The translations under genes were made by a program, and so were the position numbers. A DNA stretch of 64,000 nucleotides. It comes from Xanthocytophaga flava. GTDB lineage: Bacteria; Bacteroidota; Bacteroidia; Cytophagales; 172606-1. The notes beneath the pieces are model-generated. The model did not search any database. It saw only the letters and a program-made list of their open reading frames with translations, and was not told the DNA's origin. The stretch is from NCBI GenBank assembly GCA_030068525.1, contig JASJOS010000012.1, positions 186,001 to 250,000 on the forward strand, read 5' to 3'. Positions 1 through 8,824 of the stretch are shown piece by piece. Numbering within the stretch: position 1 is the first letter of the stretch; each line of letters begins with the position of its first letter.

Positions 1-846
1 GTTTTCCATATCTAATGACCGCACTGCTCCATACGCATGCTGCGTATACTTATCAAAATATAAATAGGTGTATTCTCCTACTTGCAAGGGAGAAGGGCCC
101 TCTGCCCAATACTTACCAGTGATTGGCCCTGATACTTCGACAGGATACGGTCCTGCAGCATTTCGGGAACGAGTAATCCGAATGTTTTTCTGAGGTGGAT
201 TGGGGTTTTCATTCTTGACAAACATATAGTACCATTTGCCTTTCTGGAAAATTGTGGCATCAATTGCACTAAAATTTGGATTGAAAAACATTTCGGTTTT
301 ACTGAAAGTTTTAAAATCCTTTGTGGTCACATAATAGATCCGATGGTTTAAACCTTTTTCATTTTCAGAATCAGCTATATCTGAATGCCGGCCGGGAATG
401 GTTGTAGCCCAGAAAATCAGAAACTGCTTAGTTTTTTTATCATAAAATACTTCAGGAGCCCAGCTGTTTTTAGCTGTAGGTTCATGCACCATGACAGGAA
501 TCTCTTTTTGTTCAGACCAGTGTATCAGATCCTTTGAAGACGCATACCCGATAATCTGATCGTTCCATCCACTTGTCCATACCATATGATAGGTTCCATC
601 TGCTCCCTGAGTAATACAGGGATCACGCATAAGCTTATCTTTTCCTACAGTAGGTTGTAGAAACGATTTGCCATCATTAAGCTTCTGCCAGGTTAGTCCA
701 TCCGGGCTATAGGCAAAGTGTAATCCATCTTGTCCATTATCAACAAAATAGGAGAATAAATAGATTTCATTCTGTGCATTACTATATTGAATGTGCAGAA
801 ACAAAATACTCAAAAACAAAAAGAGGCGATTTGAAAAAGTAGTCAT
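1..846 (-). CDS. Glycoside hydrolase family 43-like secreted protein (partial, C-terminus off window)
   Basis: The frame stays open for 282 codons and runs off the left edge, so only the N-terminal part is present. Residues 1-25 form a signal peptide ending near SNAQ. The rest reads like a five-bladed propeller of the GH43 type: RDP with Asp75 (candidate base), IDAT with Asp196 (pKa modulator) and AEGP with Glu249 (candidate acid) match the family's three acidic residues in order and spacing. WAPEVFYD is also typical. GH43 enzymes act on arabinose- or xylose-containing glycans; the exact substrate cannot be read here. It lies downstream of, and on the same strand as, the GH88 gene, 136 bases away, so the two probably form one transcript. 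Confidence 0.82.
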   Translation of the reverse strand, partial: MTTFSNRLFLFLSILFLHIQYSNAQNEIYLFSYFVDNGQDGLHFAYSPDGLTWQKLNDGKSFLQPTVGKDKLMRDPCITQGADGTYHMVWTSGWNDQIIGYASSKDLIHWSEQKEIPVMVHEPTAKNSWAPEVFYDKKTKQFLIFWATTIPGRHSDIADSENEKGLNHRIYYVTTKDFKTFSKTEMFFNPNFSAIDATIFQKGKWYYMFVKNENPNPPQKNIRITRSRNAAGPYPVEVSGPITGKYWAEGPSPLQVGEYTYLYFDKYTQHAYGAVRSLDMEN

Positions 847-982
847 TGATAAGCAATAGAATCAAAATGGTCGATCAAAATAGATTTGTGTCATATACAC
901 ACAATATGCAATATGGAACAATCCGGATAAGAAGTAATGCTTCTCATCCGGATTTATTTTACTCGATCAGCTAACAAGCTGA

Positions 983-2167
983 TTATGACTTTTTACCTTT
1001 TTTCTTCTGAAGCCATGCATTATAGCGTAATAAACCTTCCAGATAATAATAATCGGCATATACTAATGGTACATCTACCTCACTGTGTTGTGGTTTATGA
1101 CCAACACTATGCATCAAAATAAAGTTATTATTTTTCCCTATAGGAGCCAGGTAAGCAGGAGAAGACAGACTTTTCAGCATTTCTATGGCATTTTTTATAT
1201 ACGTATCTCCTTTTTTGGAATACTCTGCTAGTTCAAACAACGCAGAAGAAGCAATGGCAGCCGCAGACGCATCCCGTTCTTCATTTGGGATGTTGGGAGC
1301 ATTATAATCCCAGTAAGGAACCTTATCTTTTGGCAGGTTTGGATGATTGAGAATAAAGTCAGCAATATTTTCCGCTTCTTTCAGATAAACCGGATTTTTG
1401 GTTTCTCTATACATGACCACATATCCATACAACCCCCATGATTGTCCACGTCCCCAGGCAGATTCATCTGCATAACCCTGAGCCGTTTTTTTAGCCAGTA
1501 CTTTTCCTCCTTTGTCGTAACATACTACATGATAGCTGCTATTATCTTTCCGGTAATGGTTTTTAATAGTACTATCCGCATGTGAAAGACATATGTTGTA
1601 AAACTCTTTATTACCAGATTCTTTCGCAGCCCAGAAAAGGAACTCCAGATTCATCATATTATCAATAATGACTGGATAATCATAATTGGCAAACTTCTCC
1701 CAAGACTTGATCACACCATATTCCGGATGAAAACGGGTTGCCAGCGATTTAGCTCCAGTCAGCATGATGTCTTTGTATGTTTCATTTTTAGTCAGTCGGT
1801 AGCCATTTCCAAAGGGGCAATACAACATAAATCCTAAGTCATGAGTAGTTGTGTTATTCTTTTCCTTTTCTACAGCCATCGACCATTTGTGAGCTGCATC
1901 TTTCCATTTGGGATCTTTGGTGTATTCATATAAATACCAGAGGGAACCACCAAAGAATCCGCTACACCACCAGGAAGAAGCCATATCCCGAGGTGAGCCA
2001 TCAGCATTGGACGACTGGGGGAACTTAGTAATATCAGGATGGCTCTTTAACAACAATTCATATTGCTGAGCAGCCAGCGTAAATTGCTTTTTAACATCAA
2101 TACCATTTTGACCAGCCACAAACTGGGTTAAAACAAACAGGGATACGACCACTAAAAGTTTTTTCAT
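983..2167 (-). CDS. GH88 unsaturated glucuronyl/galacturonyl hydrolase, secreted
   Basis: The 394-residue protein has a signal peptide (MKKLLVVV...AGQN). The longest frame begins four codons upstream at 2179, but the Met at 2167 gives a normal signal peptide. The body is an alpha/alpha barrel typical of GH88. The two catalytic aspartates of the family are visible in THDLGF (Asp110) and IIDNMMN (Asp169), and GRGQSWGLYG is also characteristic. GH88 enzymes hydrate and so release the 4,5-unsaturated uronic acid left by polysaccharide lyases. Together with the GH43 neighbour this suggests degradation of uronate-containing plant or algal polysaccharide in the periplasm. GH105 is the nearest alternative family. 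Confidence 0.88.
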   Translation of the reverse strand: MKKLLVVVSLFVLTQFVAGQNGIDVKKQFTLAAQQYELLLKSHPDITKFPQSSNADGSPRDMASSWWCSGFFGGSLWYLYEYTKDPKWKDAAHKWSMAVEKEKNNTTTHDLGFMLYCPFGNGYRLTKNETYKDIMLTGAKSLATRFHPEYGVIKSWEKFANYDYPVIIDNMMNLEFLFWAAKESGNKEFYNICLSHADSTIKNHYRKDNSSYHVVCYDKGGKVLAKKTAQGYADESAWGRGQSWGLYGYVVMYRETKNPVYLKEAENIADFILNHPNLPKDKVPYWDYNAPNIPNEERDASAAAIASSALFELAEYSKKGDTYIKNAIEMLKSLSSPAYLAPIGKNNNFILMHSVGHKPQHSEVDVPLVYADYYYLEGLLRYNAWLQKKKGKKS

Positions 2168-2543
2168 AGAGATTGGCAAAGTTGTAAGGGATTACTAAAC
2201 GTAGATTAAGAAGAAATCAATCAAACAATATTACTAAAAACGGGCTACTGCGCCCAAACTAATACAACTTTTAAAACAAATTACAGGACATTTCTACTAA
2301 TAGGTATAGCCATTGGGTCCTATCTTTTACCAAAGGTTTTGTAAGATCATGGTATAATATCCAATCATATGCCCATTTTTTGTCACAGAGAGCCCAACTA
2401 CATGATAAATCCATATAAAATTATCATCTTTGCATTCCAAATAAGTCCTTTGCTTAATCAAAGGACTTTATAAACACACTATTCCGATTTAGTACATACT
2501 CCAGAAACACTTCGTAGAGTATGAGATTCGAAAAGTAACAGAC
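2168..2543. other. Gene-free region before argS with a perfect hairpin
   Basis: No gene is visible in these 376 bases between divergent GH88 and argS. The one clear structure is a perfect inverted repeat at 2443-2468: arms AAGTCCTTTG and CAAAGGACTT with a 6-base loop. A CATCTTTG at 2425-2432 is one base off the Bacteroidota -7 consensus. If it is the argS promoter, the hairpin would open the argS leader RNA. No T-run follows the hairpin, so it is not an ordinary intrinsic terminator. The promoter and leader assignment is inference. Confidence 0.45.
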
Positions 2544-4322
2544 ATGACTCTCGAACAAACCTTACAAACACAGATTAGTCAGGCTCTTAGTGAGCTTTTT
2601 TCCATTCAGGTCCCTTCCGAAGAAGTGTTGCTTCAGGCAACCCGGAAAGACTTTGAAGGTTCACATACATTTGTCACCTTTCAAATTGCCAAACAAGTCC
2701 GAAAAAGCCCAGTAGAAGTGGGTCAGCAACTGGGAGACTATCTTCAGCAGAAAGGAACTGCAGTAAGCCGCTTCAATGTAGTACAGGGTTTTCTAAATCT
2801 GGTACTATCGGATGCGGTATGGATTGAGTTGTTCAAATCTATACAGGCAAATACATCTTATGGATTTCAACCTGCTAATGGACACAAGGTAATGGTAGAG
2901 TATTCGTCTCCGAATACGAATAAGCCATTACACCTGGGACATTTGCGTAATAACTTTTTGGGTTATTCTATTGCTCAGATACTAAAGGCTAATGGATATG
3001 AAGTAATGAAGACCAATATTGTCAATGACAGAGGGATTCATATTTGTAAATCCATGTTAGCCTATCAGAAGTTTGGAAATGGAGAAACACCTGAAAGCTC
3101 TAATACGAAAGGAGATAAACTTGTAGGGCAATACTATGTTGAATTTGATAAAAGATACAAAGCAGAAATAGCAGAACTAAAAGCAACTGGTATAAGTGAA
3201 GAAGAAGCAGAGAAACAAGCTCCTTTGATGAAAGAAGCTCAGCAAATGCTTGTAAAGTGGGAACAAGGTGATTCAGAAACAGTTGCTTTATGGAAAAAGA
3301 TGAATGGTTGGGTATATGCGGGATTTGATGTTACCTATAAGCGTATGGGAGTTGATTTTGATAAGTTTTACTATGAGTCAAATACATATCTTCTAGGGAA
3401 AGGGATTGTGAATGAAGGACTGGAGAAAGGAATATTCTTTAAAAAAGAAAATGGATCTGTATGGATTGATCTGACCGATTTAGGTCTGGATGAAAAACTT
3501 TTGTTACGGGGAGATGGAACATCTGTATATATCACTCAAGATTTGGGTCTGGCAGACTTAAAGCATACAGACTTCCCAATGGACAAGTCTGTTTATGTAG
3601 TAGGAAATGAGCAAGACTATCATTTCAAAGTGTTATTTTCAATTCTGAAGAAACTAGGTCGTCCTTATTCTGATGGATTGTATCATCTCTCCTATGGCAT
3701 GGTAGATCTGCCCTCAGGTAAAATGAAGTCACGGGAAGGGACGGTAGTGGATGCAGATGATCTAATGAACGAAATGGTAGAAACGGCAGAAGAACGTTCT
3801 AAAGCATTAAGCAAAGTAGCAGAGTTTCCAGAGGAAGAAAGAACTCAATTATTCAATATGTTAGGGCTTGGGGCATTAAAATACTTTCTACTAAAAGTGG
3901 ATCCAGTAAAAAGGATGCTATTCAATCCAGAAGAGTCTATTGACCTACATGGGCATACAGCTACTTTCATTCAATATACCCATGCCCGTATCTCAACTAT
4001 TTTGCGCAAATCTCAGGAATTTATCCTAGTAGATATTCCTGGATTATATACTCTTCATGAAGCAGAAAAGGATCTTGTTATTTTACTTAGTGAGTTTCCT
4101 AATGTGATAAAAGATGCGGGTAATAAATATGCACCCTCTACTATTGCAAACTATTGCTATGAAATGGCCAAAAGCTACAACAGGTTTTTTGATCTTTGTT
4201 CTATATTTAAAGCCGATACTCCAGAACAAATGAGTTTTCGGGTAGCTTTGTCTGCGGAAGTAGGTAAAGTAATTAAGAAAGGTATGAATCTTCTGGGTAT
4301 TCAGGTGCCAGACCGTATGTAG
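2544..4322 (+). CDS. argS: Arginyl-tRNA synthetase
   Basis: Class I aminoacyl-tRNA synthetase of 592 residues that charges tRNA-Arg with arginine in the cytosol. The class I HIGH signature appears as HLGH (residues 130-133) preceded by SSPNTNKP, which is diagnostic of ArgRS. GKMKSREGT near residue 392 is the KMSKS-equivalent region. An N-terminal Arg-tRNA-synthetase additional domain precedes the catalytic core, and the C-terminal helical anticodon-binding domain ends in VPDRM. Length and domain order are normal and the frame is intact. The ATG is preceded by no Shine-Dalgarno sequence, as expected in this phylum. Confidence 0.97.
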   Translation: MTLEQTLQTQISQALSELFSIQVPSEEVLLQATRKDFEGSHTFVTFQIAKQVRKSPVEVGQQLGDYLQQKGTAVSRFNVVQGFLNLVLSDAVWIELFKSIQANTSYGFQPANGHKVMVEYSSPNTNKPLHLGHLRNNFLGYSIAQILKANGYEVMKTNIVNDRGIHICKSMLAYQKFGNGETPESSNTKGDKLVGQYYVEFDKRYKAEIAELKATGISEEEAEKQAPLMKEAQQMLVKWEQGDSETVALWKKMNGWVYAGFDVTYKRMGVDFDKFYYESNTYLLGKGIVNEGLEKGIFFKKENGSVWIDLTDLGLDEKLLLRGDGTSVYITQDLGLADLKHTDFPMDKSVYVVGNEQDYHFKVLFSILKKLGRPYSDGLYHLSYGMVDLPSGKMKSREGTVVDADDLMNEMVETAEERSKALSKVAEFPEEERTQLFNMLGLGALKYFLLKVDPVKRMLFNPEESIDLHGHTATFIQYTHARISTILRKSQEFILVDIPGLYTLHEAEKDLVILLSEFPNVIKDAGNKYAPSTIANYCYEMAKSYNRFFDLCSIFKADTPEQMSFRVALSAEVGKVIKKGMNLLGIQVPDRM

Positions 4323-4347
4323 TTACGAAAGCTGGATACCTACAAAT

Positions 4348-4375
4348 CTCCACAAGAGACTCAACTCTTGTGGAG
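4348..4375 (+). terminator. Hairpin downstream of argS
   Basis: Perfect 11-bp stem (CTCCACAAGAG / CTCTTGTGGAG) with a 6-base loop, 26 bases after the argS stop. There is no long T-run, so it may be a processing or weak termination signal. It covers the GTG at 4370 that opens the longest frame of the next gene and so argues against that start. Confidence 0.5.
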
Positions 4376-4390
4376 CATTCCATACACGCT

Positions 4391-5248
4391 ATGAAAAATC
4401 TTTTTGCAGGTCTTCTTTTTGCAGCACTGTGGGCCTCTGCTTCTGCTGCAACTAAATTTGGTATTCAGTCAGTACATCCTCTGTTTTTAAGCAATGTCCG
4501 TTTTTTTCTGGCAGGAGCACTCCTATTATCCATTGCCTATGGTATCCAGAAAAATAAATTACCAACCACTCGTGAATGGAAACAACTCGCCATCTATGGT
4601 CTGCTCAATGTAGCGATTTACCTGGGCTGTTTTTCATGGGCTATGCAGTATGCCTCAGCCGGAATTGGTAGTCTATCTACAGCAACCAGCCCATTATTAA
4701 TCAGCATACTGTCTGCTTTATGGTTACGCCGATCTATTCGCTGGCAGGAAGCAACCGGATTGGTTCTAGGAATGATAGGTGTATCGTGTGCTGTCTATCC
4801 ATTACTACAGAATAGCTATGCTCGATGGGAAGGAATTGTGATTCTGGCTGTAAGTATGCTCTCCTATGCCATTGGAACCATCTATTATTCCAGCCGCCAA
4901 TGGAATCTTTCACTCATTGCCATTAATGGTTGGCAGGTCTTATTTGGAGGTTTGTGGATATTACCTGTAACCTTACTAGTGACCAACTGGTCAACCAATC
5001 AATATAACACAGCATTCTGGGGTTCTATTGCCTGGCTGGCAGTGGTAGTTTCAATTGGCGCCGTTCAGCTATGGCTTTATCTACTTAGAGTAGATCCTAT
5101 CAAAGCTTCTTTATGGCTATTCCTATGTCCTATTTTCGGTTTTGTATATGCTTCTTGGCTGCTTAATGAACCCATTACGGTGTATACTTTTATAGGAACA
5201 GGCTTGGTTATTTTGGGTTTGTCTATTGCATGGAAAAAGAAATCCTGA
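4391..5248 (+). CDS. EamA/DMT-superfamily transporter
   Basis: The 285-residue inner-membrane protein has about ten hydrophobic helices arranged as two tandem EamA repeats (first repeat to about residue 135, second from about 145). The family exports small metabolites such as amino acids; the substrate cannot be read from sequence. The first helix reads KNLFAGLLFAALWASASAATKFG, cut here into the typical AALWASAS motif. A longer frame starts with GTG at 4370, but that codon lies inside the preceding hairpin, so the ATG at 4391 is preferred. It follows argS on the same strand. Confidence 0.85.
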   Translation: MKNLFAGLLFAALWASASAATKFGIQSVHPLFLSNVRFFLAGALLLSIAYGIQKNKLPTTREWKQLAIYGLLNVAIYLGCFSWAMQYASAGIGSLSTATSPLLISILSALWLRRSIRWQEATGLVLGMIGVSCAVYPLLQNSYARWEGIVILAVSMLSYAIGTIYYSSRQWNLSLIAINGWQVLFGGLWILPVTLLVTNWSTNQYNTAFWGSIAWLAVVVSIGAVQLWLYLLRVDPIKASLWLFLCPIFGFVYASWLLNEPITVYTFIGTGLVILGLSIAWKKKS

Positions 5249-5396
5249 TGTACTTTTGAAAAGATTAGTAATAAGCAGTCTACAATAAGAAACTTTTATT
5301 ACCAAAAAAGTATTATTTTGCAAACGAAGCCTCTCCACGAAACCTTTTGATTACTTATAAGTTATATACCTACTTACTCTAAAATCAAAAACACTT

Positions 5397-5969
5397 ATGA
5401 AAGCACTTCTTTTAGTAGTCACATTTATCATATTATCTTCCTGTTTTATGTTTACGGAGCAAAAATCCCGCCCGGAGGCAGCATCGGCTCCAGCCAAATC
5501 ATTTTATGATTTCAAGATGAAAGCCATTGATGGCAAAGAAATTGACTTCAAAAAATATAAAGGCAAGAAGTTATTGATTGTGAACACAGCTTCGAAATGT
5601 GGTTTTACCAAACAATATGAAGCGTTAGAGCAATTGCATGAAAAATATGGCGACAAAGTAGTAATCCTTGGCTTTCCTGCTAATAACTTTGGAGGACAGG
5701 AACCAGGTTCAAATGGAGAAATCCAGGAGTTCTGCAAAAAGAATTATGGTGTTAAATTTCAGATGTTTGAAAAAATCTCTGTAACAGGAGAAGACCAACA
5801 TCCTTTGTATCAATGGCTTTCCAAAAAAGATTTGAATGGCTGGAATGATCAGGCACCAAGTTGGAACTTCTGTAAGTATCTGATTAATGAGAATGGTGAA
5901 TTAGTTAAATTCTATCCATCTAAAGTAGAACCTCTGGATAAGGATTTATTATCTGCCATAGGTGCATAG
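5397..5969 (+). CDS. Glutathione peroxidase-like lipoprotein
   Basis: Thiol peroxidase of the GPx fold, 190 residues. The peroxidatic residue is Cys68 in NTASKCGFT, not selenocysteine. FGGQEPG supplies the conserved Gln and WNF the conserved Trp. An N-terminal hydrophobic stretch ends in the lipobox LSSC (Cys16), so the protein is probably a lipoprotein facing the periplasm. This differs from the usual cytosolic GPx. Bacterial CysGPx enzymes usually use thioredoxin rather than glutathione to reduce hydroperoxides. It is followed by a strong terminator, so it is likely a single-gene transcript. Confidence 0.92.
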   Translation: MKALLLVVTFIILSSCFMFTEQKSRPEAASAPAKSFYDFKMKAIDGKEIDFKKYKGKKLLIVNTASKCGFTKQYEALEQLHEKYGDKVVILGFPANNFGGQEPGSNGEIQEFCKKNYGVKFQMFEKISVTGEDQHPLYQWLSKKDLNGWNDQAPSWNFCKYLINENGELVKFYPSKVEPLDKDLLSAIGA

Positions 5970-5990
5970 AAAGAATTAACTTTATAAAAG

Positions 5991-6018
5991 AAAACCTCCC
6001 TTATCAGGAGGTTTTTTT
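5991..6018. terminator. Intrinsic terminator, bidirectional
   Basis: Stem AAAACCTCC / GGAGGTTTT with a 7-base loop and T7 on the plus strand, shortly after the GPx stop. The A-run on the other side would also serve the small minus-strand gene whose stop codon lies at its edge. Confidence 0.88.
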
Positions 6019-6217
6019 ATGCTCGATAACGCAACTTATAAAACAATCTTAAACTCTTTTCTTTGAACCAGGTACAATCTTTCTTGGTGATGGTTTCATA
6101 GACAAATACACCAACCAACAAAACATACAGAAGTCCCACACAGGTGTATTTCAGTACAGGAATCAGAATTCCCCAGATAACAACATACAGCACACATAAG
6201 ACAAGGAGCTCGATCAT
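6017..6217 (-). CDS. Small membrane protein, unknown
   Basis: A 66-residue ORF with two hydrophobic stretches (about residues 2-21 and 24-43) followed by a basic tail (FKEKSLRLFYKLRYR). I do not recognise a family. It converges on the GPx gene and its stop sits on the shared terminator, which is a sensible arrangement for a real gene. Short hydrophobic ORFs can also arise by chance in AT-rich DNA, so confidence is moderate. Confidence 0.45.
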   Translation of the reverse strand: MIELLVLCVLYVVIWGILIPVLKYTCVGLLYVLLVGVFVYETITKKDCTWFKEKSLRLFYKLRYRA

Positions 6218-6475
6218 AGTGAATAGTATTTAACAGGTATATTGTTAATGAGAAAAGTACAAATAAGTAACCTAATCATTCAAAAATCAGCTTAATCCCA
6301 GAGAATCAATTACATATAGTTATCAAGCATCTATTGTTTCCAGTATCTATTCTGCAATATTTGTATCCGGATAAAAAAGTCCCCAAATTTGTATTCTTAA
6401 ACAGGAGGTAAATATTTAATACAAAGCCCTCCTTCAGTAACTTTTTGTAGAAGATATTTTCAACTTTCTATAGTC

Positions 6476-7372
6476 GTGGCAGCATCATTAAGTACCTGGG
6501 TTTCAGCTTTTCGTTTACGTACACTTCCCTTAGCCCTGGCAAGTATCGGAATGGGAAGTTTTCTGGCAGCATCTGTTCATCAATTTAATGGAGTAGTATT
6601 TGGTTTATGTGCATTGACTACCATACTGCTTCAGGTATTATCTAATCTTGCGAATGACTATGGTGACTCCATTCATGGAGCGGATAGTGTAGAACGTAAA
6701 GGTCCCCTGCGGGCAGTGCAGGCAGGCCATATTTCATCCCACGCCATGCGTAATGCAGTAATTTTATTCTCGGTACTCTCACTTCTTACCGGGCTTGGGC
6801 TTCTCTATGTAGCTCTTAAAGATGCACCAGTACGAACCTTCGTAACCTTCTTTGGACTAGGAATCTTATCTATTATCGCTGCTATTACATACACAGCTGG
6901 TAAAAAACCTTACGGTTATGCAGGATTGGGTGATATCTCCGTTTTGATTTTCTTTGGGTATGTAGCTACGTTAGGTACGTTTTATTTATATACACACACA
7001 ATCGATTGGATTAATCTGCTACCTGCCACAGCAACGGGTTTTCTTTCAGTAGGTGTATTGAATGTAAACAATATCAGAGATATTGAATCAGATCGTAATG
7101 CAGGCAAGTTTTCAATTCCTGTCCGTATCGGTCGTAATAAGGCTGTCATTTATCACTGGTTATTATTGTCTCTGGCTATGCTCTTGGCCATTATATATGT
7201 GCTAGCAACCTACCATAGTCCATGGCAGTTTCTTTTTCTCCTTGTCACTCCTCTTCTTATTAAAATTGGCCGAGGAGTATCTAAAGACAGTCATATAGAT
7301 CCTTATCTGAAACAAATGGCTTTGACAACATTACTCTTTGTAATTTTATTTGGTATTGGCCAATTACTCTAA
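6476..7372 (+). CDS. menA: 1,4-dihydroxy-2-naphthoate polyprenyltransferase (MenA)
   Basis: UbiA-superfamily integral membrane prenyltransferase of 298 residues that attaches the polyprenyl tail to DHNA in menaquinone synthesis. The first Asp-rich motif is NDYGDSIHGAD (residues 60-70) followed by ERKGPLRAVQ, which is characteristic of MenA. The second is NNIRDIESDRNAGK near residue 198. About eight to nine membrane helices are visible. The start is GTG at 6476: no in-frame ATG lies upstream, and the N-terminus AASLSTWVSAFRLRTLPLA lines up with MenA N-termini. The gene stands alone between a long spacer and the MBOAT gene. Confidence 0.93.
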   Translation: MAASLSTWVSAFRLRTLPLALASIGMGSFLAASVHQFNGVVFGLCALTTILLQVLSNLANDYGDSIHGADSVERKGPLRAVQAGHISSHAMRNAVILFSVLSLLTGLGLLYVALKDAPVRTFVTFFGLGILSIIAAITYTAGKKPYGYAGLGDISVLIFFGYVATLGTFYLYTHTIDWINLLPATATGFLSVGVLNVNNIRDIESDRNAGKFSIPVRIGRNKAVIYHWLLLSLAMLLAIIYVLATYHSPWQFLFLLVTPLLIKIGRGVSKDSHIDPYLKQMALTTLLFVILFGIGQLL

Positions 7373-7409
7373 ACAGGAATATTTTACAGATTAATTTAGA
7401 TCTACACTC

Positions 7410-8807
7410 ATGTTATTTACCAGTAGCAGTTTTTTTATACTCTTATTTATTACTTTTATTTTATATTATCTCCCAATTTTTTCCAGATATCAGGTTACTA
7501 TACTTATTATTTCAAGCCTTATATTTTACTCTTACGAACAACCAGTACTGCTTTCCTTATTATTGTTTTCTGCAACCATAAATATAGTAACCAGTTACTA
7601 TGTTATTTATGGAATACCTCAGAGGCGTAAAACAATAGCAACAACAGGGGTTATATTTAATCTTATAATACTTGCCTTTTTCAAATACAGTCCTCTTTTT
7701 GCATCTACTTTTCTGAATACCAATGATTCTATCGGTCATTTTTTATTGACAATTCCACTTCCAATCGGTATTTCTTTTTTTACATTTGAGGGTATTAGCC
7801 TAGTTGTTGACGTTTATAAAGAACAATATTTTAGAGATTCCAATCATTACTCATTGGCTAATCATGCAAAACGAACAATATTTTTCATCTCGTTCTTTCC
7901 ACATTTAATATCAGGTCCCATACTAAAAGCTCATGAGTTCTTACCACAAATATCAGAGAAAAAAGTAGGAACAATAAATTGGAATGCTTGTGTAAAAAAT
8001 CTAATTCTCGGATATTTTTTAAAAATGGTAGTAGCAGACAATCTTAAGGACTTTACATTTTGGATGCAATATCCTTATTTTCAAAGCTTTTCCTCAATTA
8101 GCCTCATATTTATGCTCTTTGGATATAGCTGCCAGATATTTGCAGATTTTGCGGGATATTCGATTATTGCAATTGGAATGGCTAAGCTTTTTGGTTATAA
8201 CTTCATTGAAAATTTCAACTTTCCTTATATATCTACCTCATTTTCTGAGTTCTGGCGTAGATGGCATATATCATTATCATCATTTCTCAAAGAATATCTA
8301 TATATACCTTTAGGGGGTAATAGAAAGGGCAAAGTACGCACATATGTTAATCTTCTTATTACAATGACATTGGGAGGATTATGGCACGGTGCAGCCTGGA
8401 GTTATGCAATCTGGGGACTTTTCCATGGAACTGCCTTAGCTGTTGAAAGATTGTATAGAGATTATATTCCTACGAAGTCCAATCCGATAGTCTCTCTTTT
8501 CAGTGGGATTTTCGTGTTTAGTTTTGTAACATTAGCCTGGCTACTTTTTAAACTGCCTAAAATTGAACATGTAATAGCATTTCTACAAAGCGTATACAAC
8601 AATTATTCATTTGCAGACAATCCGCCATTAGTTACCTATATTGTTCTATACTCCCTACCAGTAATTCTTTATCACTTATTTTACCTAGTGAAGGAACGCT
8701 TCTCTATAAAACAGATTAAATACGACTTCATTATATATAGTATTCTGTTATTCCTAATACTAACAAATAGCGGATCGCCTGGATCTTTTATCTATTTTCA
8801 ATTTTAG
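7410..8807 (+). CDS. MBOAT family O-acyltransferase (AlgI/DltB-like)
   Basis: Polytopic membrane protein of 465 residues with the family signature FWRRWHISLSSFLKEYLYIPLGG and the catalytic His region GGLWHGAAWSYAIWG (His near residue 325). MBOAT proteins of this class pass acetyl groups across the membrane for O-acetylation of exported polysaccharide or other envelope polymers. The gene is clearly more AT-rich than menA upstream and the his genes downstream. It is followed after 17 bases by an SGNH-type partner gene, so both are probably co-transcribed. The polymer that is acetylated is unknown. Confidence 0.92.
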   Translation: MLFTSSSFFILLFITFILYYLPIFSRYQVTILIISSLIFYSYEQPVLLSLLLFSATINIVTSYYVIYGIPQRRKTIATTGVIFNLIILAFFKYSPLFASTFLNTNDSIGHFLLTIPLPIGISFFTFEGISLVVDVYKEQYFRDSNHYSLANHAKRTIFFISFFPHLISGPILKAHEFLPQISEKKVGTINWNACVKNLILGYFLKMVVADNLKDFTFWMQYPYFQSFSSISLIFMLFGYSCQIFADFAGYSIIAIGMAKLFGYNFIENFNFPYISTSFSEFWRRWHISLSSFLKEYLYIPLGGNRKGKVRTYVNLLITMTLGGLWHGAAWSYAIWGLFHGTALAVERLYRDYIPTKSNPIVSLFSGIFVFSFVTLAWLLFKLPKIEHVIAFLQSVYNNYSFADNPPLVTYIVLYSLPVILYHLFYLVKERFSIKQIKYDFIIYSILLFLILTNSGSPGSFIYFQF

Positions 8808-8824
8808 CCATTATTGATTATTGT

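Noticed and set aside
4370-4390. GTG start for the EamA transporter
   Set aside because: The codon lies within the 11-bp hairpin stem after argS, and the ATG at 4391 begins the first membrane helix properly.
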